Positions 21,543 to 31,040 of a stretch of DNA of 64,000 nt are shown in pieces. The translations under genes were made by a program, and so were the position numbers. Origin of the DNA: Polysphondylium violaceum (Eukaryota; Evosea; Eumycetozoa; Dictyosteliales; Dictyosteliaceae). The number at the start of each line of letters is the position of its first letter. Position 1 is the stretch's first letter. The stretch covers positions 26,039 to 90,038 of the forward strand of contig AJWJ01000026.1 of NCBI GenBank assembly GCA_000277445.1, written 5' to 3'. The notes beneath the pieces are model-generated. The model did no database searches. It saw only the letters and a list, made by a program, of their open reading frames with translations, and was not told the origin of the DNA.

Positions 21543-22892
21543 ATGTGCAAACTTGTTTTATCACTTTTAATTGTTTGTTTATTGGTGAACATTAACCTTG
21601 GTGAATCGTTAAATTACAAATGTGTTCATAAACAATACAGTAAGCATTTATCAAGTTATACTCCTTACTGGAGTTATATTCAACGCTCAAACGAAAGATC
21701 CCCCAGTTCAAATGGGTCCAACAATAGTGGTGTATGTGAGTTAGTTCATATGAATTTTTTAGGCAGACATGGAAATAGATACCCAGATGCTGAGGTTATA
21801 AAGATATTTAAAACAATGGCATTGGATTTTAAGCCTTTTAAAAGTCAAATCTATCAAGAACATCAATGGATTTTTGATTATTCTCCACCATATGACATGG
21901 AAGAAAGTAGTAATTTAATTCCAAAAGGTATGGAGGAATTATATGGTATAGGAAAAAGAATAAAATGTAGATTTTCAGATTACTTCAAACCATATCATCC
22001 AAATAGATTTGAAATATTGTCAACTACAAAATCAAGATGTGGAAGAAGTGGGTCGTCTTTTTCTTTTGGATTATTTCAAGGAACTGGGGAGTTGGGAAAT
22101 GAACGATATCAACCAGTTTTTATAAATTCCAATGATCAGGCCAAATCTTTAAGATTTTATAAATCTTGTGGAACTTACCTAAAGATGTTGGAAAACGGTA
22201 CTATTAATACCAATGAACAAACTCTATGGAAAAATCAAAATTATCCTGCCATAGCTGAGCAAATATCTCAACGTTTAGGTATTTTTGGAAAATGGACACC
22301 ATCAATAGATCTTGTGGATAACATGTTTTTAGCTTGTGCATATGAATTAGCAATTTCAAACAAAAAAGATGGATGGTGTAGTTTGTTTTCATACGAAGAT
22401 ATTCAAATTTGGGAATACTCTCAAGATCTTAGTTTGTATTGGCTAAGTGGATATGGAAACCCAGTAAACTATAAACAGAGTGCAATACTTTTTAAAGAGA
22501 TTTATAAAACCTTGGATTCATTTACTCATAGCAATATTACTAAAAGACCACCCCAAGGATACACTACTCTTAGATTCGCCCATCATGAAACTATAATTCC
22601 TCTTTTATCTCTCTTGGGTCTTTATAAAGATGAAAATCCATTATTAGCCAACTCTAGTTCTTTGGAGAGAGAATCAAGATTATTCAGAACATCAATTATA
22701 TCTCCATATGCTACAAATCTTGGTTTTTATCTTTATGATTGTGGAAAGAATGAGTTTAAAATAAGACTAGAGCATAATGAAATACCTATTTTAATTCCTG
22801 GTTGTAATGATATTTTATGTGAATATTCTATTTTTAAAAAAATGTTTCAAGATGTATTAAACTTTAATTGGAGCACTTTTTGTGGAAATTAG
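21543..22892 (+). CDS. Secreted histidine acid phosphatase, MINPP1-like, copy 2
   Basis: Intronless, 449 residues, with signal peptide [20 protein letters not shown]. The active-site motif RHGNRYP is near residue 77. The distal catalytic segment reads AHHETIIP, so the usual HAE is HHE; the His and Glu are retained. Cys residues align with those of copy 1 (CDGTIKI/CGKNEFK and [16 protein letters not shown] pairs), which supports a shared disulphide pattern and common ancestry. Overall similarity to copy 1 is clear along the length but moderate, so the duplication is old. Its stop lies only two bases from the stop of the convergent methyltransferase copy B. Confidence 0.85.
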
Positions 22893-22894
22893 AT

Positions 22895-24040
22895 TTATTT
22901 TGATAAGATTATTCTTCCAATAGCAATATTTGGAAAGTTTGGTGTAATATTTATTTTTAAATGTGCTAATTTAGCCAATAATTCCCATTCCCTAATACTA
23001 CGTTCTTTACCTCCTACATAATGTATCATTTCTTTATATTTTAAAATTTAATAAACAAATTTTAAATTATTTCTAATAAAAAAATACTTACTAATATCAA
23101 ACCAGACTCCTTCTTTATACATTCCATTATTAGGATCTAAAATTGTATCAAATATATATATTAATGATGATGGTTTCATTGCTTTTGAAATTGCTTTTAA
23201 TATTTCAACAGCTTGTTCATCATTCCAATATAACAATCTGCTTCAGGTATTGTATTTGCATCGAAAAAACTACCTTGAATCTCTTCGAATCTTGATAATT
23301 CACTTTCATATGATTTCAATCTTGATTCTAAAAGACTTTTGTTACTTTGTATTGTTAAAGGAATATCAAAATTAATTGCTTTACCAATTGATGGGTTATT
23401 CTTTAATATTTCCAAAGAAAATATACCTTGAGACCCACCTAGATCTACAATAGTATTAAACTTTGAAAAGTTTGTATTTGATAAAATTATTACTATTGAA
23501 CTTTTGGTGTATGATGTCATTGCTTTTTGAAACAATGGCATTCTCGATGGAGTTTGGACTACATCCCAAAAACTATTGCAACCTATTGCTTTGGGACCTA
23601 GAGTTTTTCCTTCTTTAATGCTATCTTTTAAATTACTACAAGCACTAATCAAAAATAATGGTAAATAAAAGAATAATTAAAAATGTAATCTAATTGTGTA
23701 TTTACCTATAAGCAAAATCGCTTAGTTGATATATTAAAAAATCTCTAAACCCTTCATCTTTATATAGAATTTGAGATTTTGGAGTTTGTGAGAATTTTCC
23801 TTCAGATTCTTCTTTAAAAATTTCCTCTGTGGATAATGCTCTCATTAAACGATAAAGGAAATCACCATTTACTTTAATTTCATCTGCTATTTCATATGCA
23901 GACTTTGGACCATCTATCAAAAAACTGGATATATTATATTCAACAATAAAACCAAGAGCTCTTGATTTCCAATGTCCTGTTGCCAAATCCAACAATAGAG
24001 TTTTTTCTTTTTCAACATCCCAACCTTTTCTAGAAATCAT
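22895..24040 (-). pseudogene. O-methyltransferase copy B, frameshifted by a 22-base deletion
   Basis: Exons 24040-23706, 23644-23092 and 23031-22895 on the minus strand carry intact splice sites, start and stop. The summed exon length is 1025 bases, which is 22 short of a reading frame. The gap is at about 23228, right after EADCYI: relative to copy C, 22 bases encoding the ILKLVLHDW region are missing. This breaks the frame and removes the catalytic His. Everything after it (DEQAVEILKAIS, the KPSSLIYIFDT strand, VGGKERSIREW) continues in the shifted frame. The rest is well preserved and nearly identical to copy C in the middle, so inactivation is recent. An assembly gap is less likely because the lesion is a clean 22-base loss. 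Confidence 0.85.
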
Positions 24041-24659
24041 AATATTAAATTTAAATTTAAGTTTATAAATTAAAACCAGAAATAATAGTTGTTTAAATAG
24101 AAAACAAACATTTTAAATATATTATTTAGTAAGAAATTAACTCCTTCATTGTTACTAAAAGTGGGAATCTGTTGAATCAGGACTTGAGAAGATTTAACCC
24201 TCCACATGCAAGAAAGACTTTTAGTATTTCTGAAGTCACCTTTCGTACATCTGAAGACTATATATTCATTACTTTCATATTAATTTGCAGCAACAATTAA
24301 ATTAATGATCATCTTATTTTAAAGAAACCTCTAATTAACTTAAAAGTCACATTCAATATTTCACCCATGGGATATAATTGAAAGATAAATGGCAATGAGC
24401 GGTGGGGGCACTCATTTTTGAAACAAGTTGTGAATTATGTTTCCCAATATATTATTTGAGGGGAGGTGAAGATCATAAGTACCTTTTAGTGCAAATTAAT
24501 AGCTTTCATTATCCATAATGACAAGTTATTAGAGTACTAATAGTATTTACCTTGGAGATAAATTACAAAATAATTTTAATTAAATTATAAAAAAAAAATT
24601 TGACCCCACTCAATAAATCTTCAATAAAAAAATCACAACACTCTTGATTTAAAAATGGT
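24041..24659. other. Spacer between methyltransferase copies B and C
   Basis: A 620-base AT-rich spacer serves as promoter of copy B (upstream end) and 3' flank of copy C. It contains a G-rich stretch GGTGGGGGCACTC near 24400 reminiscent of dictyostelid G-box/GT-rich developmental elements. No ORF is supported. Confidence 0.4.
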
Positions 24660-25823
24660 TTATTTTGATAAGATTATTCTTCCAATTATACCCCCTGGTA
24701 AAGTTTGAATGCTATTAATATTAAAATCTGCCAATTTAGACAACAAACTCCATTCCCTAATACTACGTTCCTTACCTCCTACGTAATGGACCATTTCTTT
24801 TAAAACTTAACGTTAGTAACAAATATAGTTATTATTATGATTTTTGAATCCTTACGCAAATCCATCCAAGAATATCTATTAAACATCTCATTGTTTCGTT
24901 CTAAAATTGTATCGAAAATATAGATTTTCGAGGTTGGTTTCATAGATTTTGAAATTGCTTTTAATATCTCTACAGCTTGATCATCACTCCAATCATGTAG
25001 CACCAATTTTAAAATATAACAATCTGCTTCAGGTATTGTATTTGCATCGAAAAAACTACCTTGAATCTCTTCGAATCTTGATAATTCACTTTCATATGAT
25101 TTCAATCTTGATTTTAAAAGACTTTTGTTACTTTGTATTGTTAAAGGAATATCAAAATTAATTGCTTTACCAATTGATGGGTTATTCTTTAATATTTCTA
25201 AACAAAATACACCTTGAGACCCACCTAGATCAACAATAGTATTAAACTTTGAAAAGTTTGTATTTGATAGAATTATTTCTATTGAACTTTTGGTGTATGA
25301 TGTCATTGCTTTTTGAAACAATGTAGTATAAGATGGTTGTTTAATAGCTTCCCATACACTATCACAACCTATTGCATTTGGACCTAAAGTTTTTCCTTCT
25401 TTAATTGTCTCCCTTAGATTACTAAATGCCCTATAAATTACAAATGTAAATAAAAAAGAAAAATGGAATATCGTTAAAAAACTATAATTACAGGTAAGAG
25501 AAATCATGTAATTCAAATGTTAAATTATCCATAAAACCTTGATCTTCACATAGAATCTGTGATTTAGGTGTTTGTGAAAAAACTCCAAATTCTTTCTCTT
25601 CAATAAAAATATCAAGAGTAGTAAGAGCTCTCATTAGTCTGTATAGAAAATCACCATTTACTTTAATTTCATCAGCAATCACAAATGCAGACTTTGGGCC
25701 ACCAATAAGGTAATTTGCTATTTTGTTTTCAACAATAAAAGCCAGAGCTCTTGATTTCCAATGTCCTGTTGCTAAATCAAATAAAGAATTTTCATTTTCT
25801 ATTCTACAATCTTTAGAAATCAT
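24660..25823 (-). CDS. SAM-dependent O-methyltransferase, copy C
   Basis: Exons 25823-25492, 25430-24856 and 24796-24660 join in frame to 347 residues. It has the full family 2 set: GHWKSRAL, FLYRLMRAL, the SAM loop DLGGSQG, catalytic HDW in LVLHDWSDDQ, the KPTSKIYIFDT strand and the C-terminal VGGKERSIREW block. It is the sister of the frameshifted copy B, with a 309-base tract that is almost identical. It probably methylates a small phenolic or polyketide hydroxyl; the substrate is unknown. Codon use is strongly AT-biased compared with copies D and E. Confidence 0.85.
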
Positions 25824-26256
25824 TGTAATGGAAATATAAATAATAATAATATGATAAATGATAATATTATATTATATATGATACTATTTCTTTTTATCAC
25901 TTCTATAATAATAATATATACATATATCATTATTATTAATATTTATAATATTTAAAATATACAGATAAATCTACCCCAATGTTTTTCAAAAGACAAAGAT
26001 TTACCCTCCCCCTTTTAAAGATTAAAAGTTTTTATGTTTTTGGACTAAATTGTGTGGAGTATTTGATATTTGATTTGATTACATGTGATAACTTAATATT
26101 ACATGTGACTATATTGTGATTAAAAGAGAAATGGTTAATTGGTTTATAAAAAATATGTTATTATTTTTTGCTTGGATCTATTGAGCAACTCTATATGTAC
26201 AACCATTTGTGAACAAGCTTGATGTTAATTGATTTTAACTAAATGGAGAATACCGT
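25824..26256. other. Spacer between methyltransferase copies C and D
   Basis: A 433-base very AT-rich spacer, with (ATA/TAT)n near 25830-25960 and a C-rich/T-rich patch around 26000. Only promoter-like sequence for copy C is expected. No gene is seen. Confidence 0.4.
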
Positions 26257-27365
26257 TTATTTTTTACTTAAAATAACTCTACCAATCATACCTAATGAAA
26301 CAACACTTTCTACTTTAAATCCAGCAGAGTTTGCTAAAGCTTTCCACTCTGTAGCTGATCTTTCACGTCCATCAACATAATGCATCATGTGTAAGTCAAG
26401 CCAAACAAAACCATTTGGTTGATTCTTTGTTTCGATAACAGAATCAAAGATATATATTTTAGAATTTGGTTTCATTGATTTAGAAATGGTTTCAAGAATT
26501 TCTACACATTTCTCGTCTTTCCAATCGTGGAAAATGTATTTCAAGGTGTAGCAATCGGCCTCTGGTACACTATCAAAGAATGATCCAGCTACATCTTCAA
26601 ATTTGGCCATTTCATTTTTAAATTCAGACTCTCTTTGGCTGACCAAACTTTTGTTATTCTCTATGGTGATTGGTAAATCAAAATTATAACCTTTTTTAAC
26701 TGAAGGATTATTCTTGAGGATATTAAGTAATAAAACACCTTGAGAACCACCAATATCAGCAATTGTTTCAAATGGAGAGAAATCAGTCTCTCTAATAATG
26801 GTATTAATTGCTTGAGCAGTAAATGAACTCATGGCACGTTGTAAAATTGGTGCGTAGCTTGGATTTTGTTCGGTTAATGACCAAACACTCTCATATCCAA
26901 GTGATTGTGGACCCATAGCTTTACCTTCTTTAACACTTTCTCTAAAACTGGTCCAGGCTCTAAATAGATTATAAATTGGTTAATTTATTTTAGAAACTTT
27001 CTAAATTAAATTACTTACTTATATGTGAAATCATGAGATTCAAAGAGTAATCCATCAGTCCAGGATGGAGAGCTCTCGGCCATGATTGCTGATTTTGGTG
27101 TTTGGGAGAATACTCCATACTCTTCTTCTTCTCTAAAGATACCTAAACTAGATAAAGCTCTCATTGTTCTATAAAGGAATTCAGGATTAACACCAATTTC
27201 TTTGGCAATAGTAAAAGCAGATTTTGATCCATTGACCAAATGACTTGCAATTTTGGCCTCGAGAGCAAAATTTAAAGCTCTGGATTTCCAATGACCAGTA
27301 GCAACATCCAACAAGAATCTTTCATTGTCTAATCTAATTTGTTCATCGTCTTGAATAGAAATCAT
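26257..27365 (-). CDS. SAM-dependent O-methyltransferase, copy D
   Basis: Exons 27365-27019 and 26959-26257 join in frame to 349 residues. Motifs are GHWKSRAL, FLYRTMRALS, SAM loop DIGGSQG, catalytic HDW in IFHDWKDEK, KPNSKIYIFDS and MHYVDGRERS. Like copy A it lacks the second intron found in B, C and E, so intron loss or gain tracks subfamilies. It is closest to copy E in the middle region (DFSPFETIAD, FFDSVPEADC). It is expected to be a cytosolic dimeric enzyme acting on a hydroxylated small molecule. The decayed fragments at 27.8 and 29.1 kb match this copy best. Confidence 0.85.
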
Positions 27366-27794
27366 TTTTAATAATAATGTACAACAAAAAGTGTTTAATA
27401 GTAATGATACAATAAAAATAACAAATTATAAATGTAGATTTGATAAACGATAAAATACAGAATATGAAACAGAAAAAAAAGAAAAAGTTTTAAACTGGGG
27501 CACTTAGGCTGAATGAAAAAAATGGGCTGATTGTAAAAAATCTTTTAAAAAAAAATAAAATTTAAAAAAAAAAATCTGATTTTGTGCTCCCCGATTGCGC
27601 TATCCGTGAATCAAAAGATATTTTAAATTTTGATACCAACAGTTTGTGATAGTTGTCTTACTTTTCATTTAGTAAAAGAATAATATATATAATAGTATGC
27701 TATTTCTGACAGATAAGGCTCTATCTTTCAATGATCACTATTTTTCAAGTTTTTATCATACTCTGATGAGATAAAAGGATTTAAATTTAGTTTT
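27366..27794. other. Spacer upstream of copy D
   Basis: A 429-base AT-rich spacer with a GGGGCACTTAGG patch near 27500 and a C-rich CTCCCCGATTGCGC patch at 27588-27601. No ORF is supported. The sequence proximal to 27365 should be the promoter of copy D. Confidence 0.4.
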
Positions 27795-27990
27795 GCTTAA
27801 ATAACTCCAATAAAACCAAATAAAACAACACATTCTACCTTACAAGAAAGTGATTTAAGACTAATCCAAACTATGATTTCTGATCTTTGCGAGAATACAC
27901 GATACTCTAATTCATTTTAAAGATACCATGTTTGAAAGCTCTCATTCTTCTATAAAGAAATCAGATAAACACCAATTTCTTTGACAAGTC
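27795..27990 (-). pseudogene. Decayed O-methyltransferase fragment
   Basis: The stretch 27795-27840 matches the 3' end of copy D's coding sequence (the AAATAACTC/CAATAA-type block ahead of CAACACATTCTACCTT). After a short junction, 27885-27990 matches the copy D first exon around FLYRTMRALSSLGIF and KEIGVNP. The whole middle of the gene is missing, and small indels destroy every frame. It is a relic of an additional copy on the same strand. Confidence 0.75.
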
Positions 27991-28410
27991 TGTACTATTA
28001 CAGATATGTTTAGGGAACCCATTCTGTTCCTTTTTAAATAAATTTTTTATCTTTTTATAATATAAAAAGAAACAGAATCCAATGAATAGTATGGATGTCG
28101 ACATTAATAATTGAACATGGGAAATATGTATATGATGAATATGAACGCAAACATAACAAGAAATTCAAATAATTCCAATAACAATAACAGTAGTAATAGT
28201 CTAGTTCCTCGTTTAATATTCAATAAGTAGATCTACTTAACCTACAACTCAAACATCGATGGATCAACAACAATCACTATCTTATTTTTTCTGTCGTTAA
28301 ATTTGTCAAAAGTCGATTTTTATTTTCTTTTTTTTTTTATGCAAAAAATCTTTCAGAAAAATATCTACCTGGAAAGATTTTTTTTTTTTAAAATTGAAGT
28401 TTAACTTTGG

Positions 28411-28474
28411 GATAAGTTCTGTTCGTTGTGTTCCGTTCTGTTGATAAGTTCCGTTCGTTGTGTTCCGTTCTGTT
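28411..28474. repeat. Two tandem 32-base units
   Basis: GATAAGTT-C/T-GTTCGTTGTG followed by TTCCGTTCTGTT occurs twice in direct succession (28411-28442 and 28443-28474) with one mismatch. A related TTCTGTTC sequence recurs at about 28028 and 28510. It lies about 140 bases upstream of the small secreted protein gene. Confidence 0.85.
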
Positions 28475-28611
28475 CTTTATCTTTATATTATTATTTATAT
28501 AGCTAATATTCTGTTCTTTTAAATTAACTATAAATACTATCAATATGTCCTATCTAAAAACATCAACAATCAAATCATTTACAAACAAAAAAAAGTTACA
28601 CTAAATCAACA

Positions 28612-28987
28612 ATGAAATCTACTACACTCATTTTATCAATTATTATCTCTATCATTTTTGCAGTCTCCTGTGTTTCTGCTTCACAAAATTTTGAATGCAG
28701 CTTTACCTGTACCGATGGAACTAAATCTATTTTACCTTTTATTTCGTATGTAGAATAATTATGAGAATAATTTATAAAAACAACAAATATCCTAACAAAA
28801 TTTACAAAATAGGTCAAAAGAAGATTGTAAACTAGCAGTTTACTACTCTGAGTGCCCAAATAGAAAGATTCCATCTACTGAACATAAATACTGTGTACCA
28901 TGGTGTGAACCCTGCAATCAATGTCCACCAATGGGTTCAAATAAGATTGAGTCCTTCTCATTCCTCAACATTTCAACATCATGCTAA
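28612..28987 (+). CDS. Small secreted cysteine-rich protein
   Basis: Two exons, 28612-28745 and 28813-28987, join in frame (GTATGT donor, AAAATAG acceptor) to 102 residues. The first 24 residues are a strong signal peptide (hydrophobic ILSIIISIIFAVSCVSA). The mature part of about 78 residues has ten Cys, including CSFTC, C-P-W-C-E-P-C-N-Q-C and a terminal Cys, so it should be disulphide-bonded and extracellular. A TATAAATA box at 28529-28536 sits 76 bases upstream. The family is not recognised. A role as a secreted signal, inhibitor or adhesive component cannot be told apart from sequence. Confidence 0.75.
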
Positions 28988-29601
28988 TCAAATTGTAAAA
29001 ATACATTCAATTTTTACGATTTTTTTCAAATAATAAATTATTATATTATTGTCACAAAACAAAAAAATGGGGTAGATTCAATTTTTGGATATTATTTTCA
29101 ATAACCTAAAACTCTGCACTCATTAATGACCAATAGCCACATTGTTGTCTAATCTAATTTGTTTTGTGAACACTTTCTCTTTTTTGAAAAAATTAAAATC
29201 ATAGGACAATAAATTTGATTATGATAGAGAGATTGTAATTATAATTGTAATATCCAGAGATATTAAAAATACGAACTCGTATATAGTTTCAAACAATTCT
29301 TTTCCAAAAGAGTTGATAAATTGTAAACTTGATAAATAATTTTAAAATTCCAGAAACCATAAAAAACACTATTTCATGGGTGTGTGTGTGTGTGTTTACC
29401 AATTCCAGAAAACACAGTCATTTTAAATAAGTGTGGTAGATTCTTTCGGGAATGCAGTTCTATATATATATGTTTTTAATCTGAAAAGAAAAAGAAAACT
29501 ATTTCCTGGAGTATAAATAAAATTGAAAACAGATGCAATTAAAACCACAATAAAATTAAATATCTAGAATAATAATTAAAAAGCAAACACCAATAATTAA
29601 A
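28988..29601. other. Spacer with relic sequence and TATA box
   Basis: A 614-base spacer between the secreted protein and methyltransferase copy E. It contains a short methyltransferase relic (29124-29163, listed separately), a (GT)n run near 29380-29394, and TATAAATA at 29512-29519, placed as the core promoter of copy E. No intact ORF. Confidence 0.5.
29124..29163 (-). pseudogene. Short O-methyltransferase relic
   Basis: AATGACCAATAGCCACATT followed by GTTGTCTAATCTAATTTGTT matches the first exon of copy D (around GHWKS and IRLDNE), with about 18 bases deleted between the blocks. It is a small second relic, on the same strand as copy D and opposite to copy E. Confidence 0.6.
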
Positions 29602-30796
29602 ATGGAAACCGTTGAAAGAGATGATAGTAGATTAGAGATGGAAAGAGAATTAATGGATATGGGTGTGGGCTACTGGAAATCCAGAGCCCTAAACTATGTA
29701 ATGGAGGATAACATTGCCAAACATCTACAAAATGGTCCTAGATCTGCTTTTCTCATAGCCAATGAAATTGGTGTAAATCCAGAGTTTCTCTATAGGGTTA
29801 TGAGAGCATTGTCAACCCAGGGTATCTTTAAAGAAGAAGAAGAGTATGGTGTTTTTTCACAATCTCCAAAATCTGCAATTCTATGTGAAAATGATTGGGT
29901 TAATGGTGTAATATTTGAAAGCGAAGATTTCGCATACAGGTATGTCGACTTGTTAGATCATAATAATATATAAAACATACTAATAATATAATACTTTTTT
30001 TCTAGATCTTGGTTTTCTTTTAGAGAGAGCATTAAATCGGGTAAATCTATGGGACCCAAGTCAATTGGCTATGACAGCTTTTGGGATATTGTTGAAAAGA
30101 ATCCATCCTATGGAGCTGTGTTTAGAGAGGGAATGACTGTGTTTACCAATCATATCATTCATACTATTTTAAATGAAACTGATTTTAGTCCCTTTGAAAC
30201 CATTGCCGATTTGGGAGGTTCTCAAGGTGTATTGTTACTCTCTATTCTAAAAAAGCTCCCATCTGTAAAGAAAGGTATAAACTTTGATTTACCATCGACC
30301 ATTGATAACAACAAACTCTTGGTATCTGAAAGAGAAGCACAACACTCTTCAACCACATTATCAAGATTCACTGAAGTGTCTGGATCATTCTTTGACAGTG
30401 TTCCTCAAGCAGACTGTTATATTTTGAAAATGATTCTCCACGATTGGTCAGATGAAAAGTGTGTTTCTATCTTGACCACAGTCTCAAAATGTATGAAACC
30501 AAATTCTAAAGTCTATATCTTTGATGCTATCATTGATAGTAAAAATCAACCGAACTACAAGGTTTGGCTCGATTTGCGTATGTATCAATCTTTCCAAATT
30601 CTATACACAATACAATATATTAATTAACATTATTATTACTATAGATATGTTACACCATGTAGATGGTAAAGAAAGAAGTAGAAAAGAATGGGGCGAGCTT
30701 GCATCATTAGCAGGTTTCCAAGTTGTTGAAATCACTCCCTTTAGTGAGAAATATAGTAGAAGTACTGGTAAAATAGTTTTATCCAAATCTGCTTAA
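29602..30796 (+). CDS. SAM-dependent O-methyltransferase, copy E
   Basis: Exons 29602-29939, 30006-30577 and 30645-30796 join in frame to 353 residues, on the strand opposite to copies A-D. It carries GYWKSRAL, FLYRVMRALS, SAM loop DLGGSQG, catalytic HDW in MILHDWSDEK, KPNSKVYIFDA and the C-terminal LHHVDGKERS block. Both introns are at the same positions as in copies B and C. The C-terminus (FSEKYSRSTGKIVL) matches that of copy A (FSEKYTRTNGRIVL), while the middle matches D. The inverted orientation shows that the array was rearranged after duplication. Confidence 0.87.
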
Positions 30797-31040
30797 TCTC
30801 AATCTCTGTAAAACTGCGCCATTGTTATGTATCTAGATATATGGAAAAAAAATTTTAAAAAAAAAAAAGTTGGAGATTATATATTTGGGTATAATGTGTG
30901 GCCTTTGAGTTTTTAATATTTTTGTTTTTGAACCAATAAATTATCTCTTTGATTTTTTACAACAAATAATTAATTTTTTTTTTTTTTTTTTTTTCTAAAA
31001 ATGTTTGAGTAGATAGATATATAGTATATATAGTATATGT

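Noticed and set aside
28117-28230. 37-residue ORF rich in Met and Asn
   Set aside because: Built from AAC/AAT and ATG-rich repeats, no splice context, and lies in relic sequence between decayed methyltransferase fragments.
18599-30796. Classical polyketide biosynthetic cluster
   Set aside because: No polyketide synthase, halogenase, P450 or transporter is present among the methyltransferases within the window, so only the weaker array interpretation is kept.
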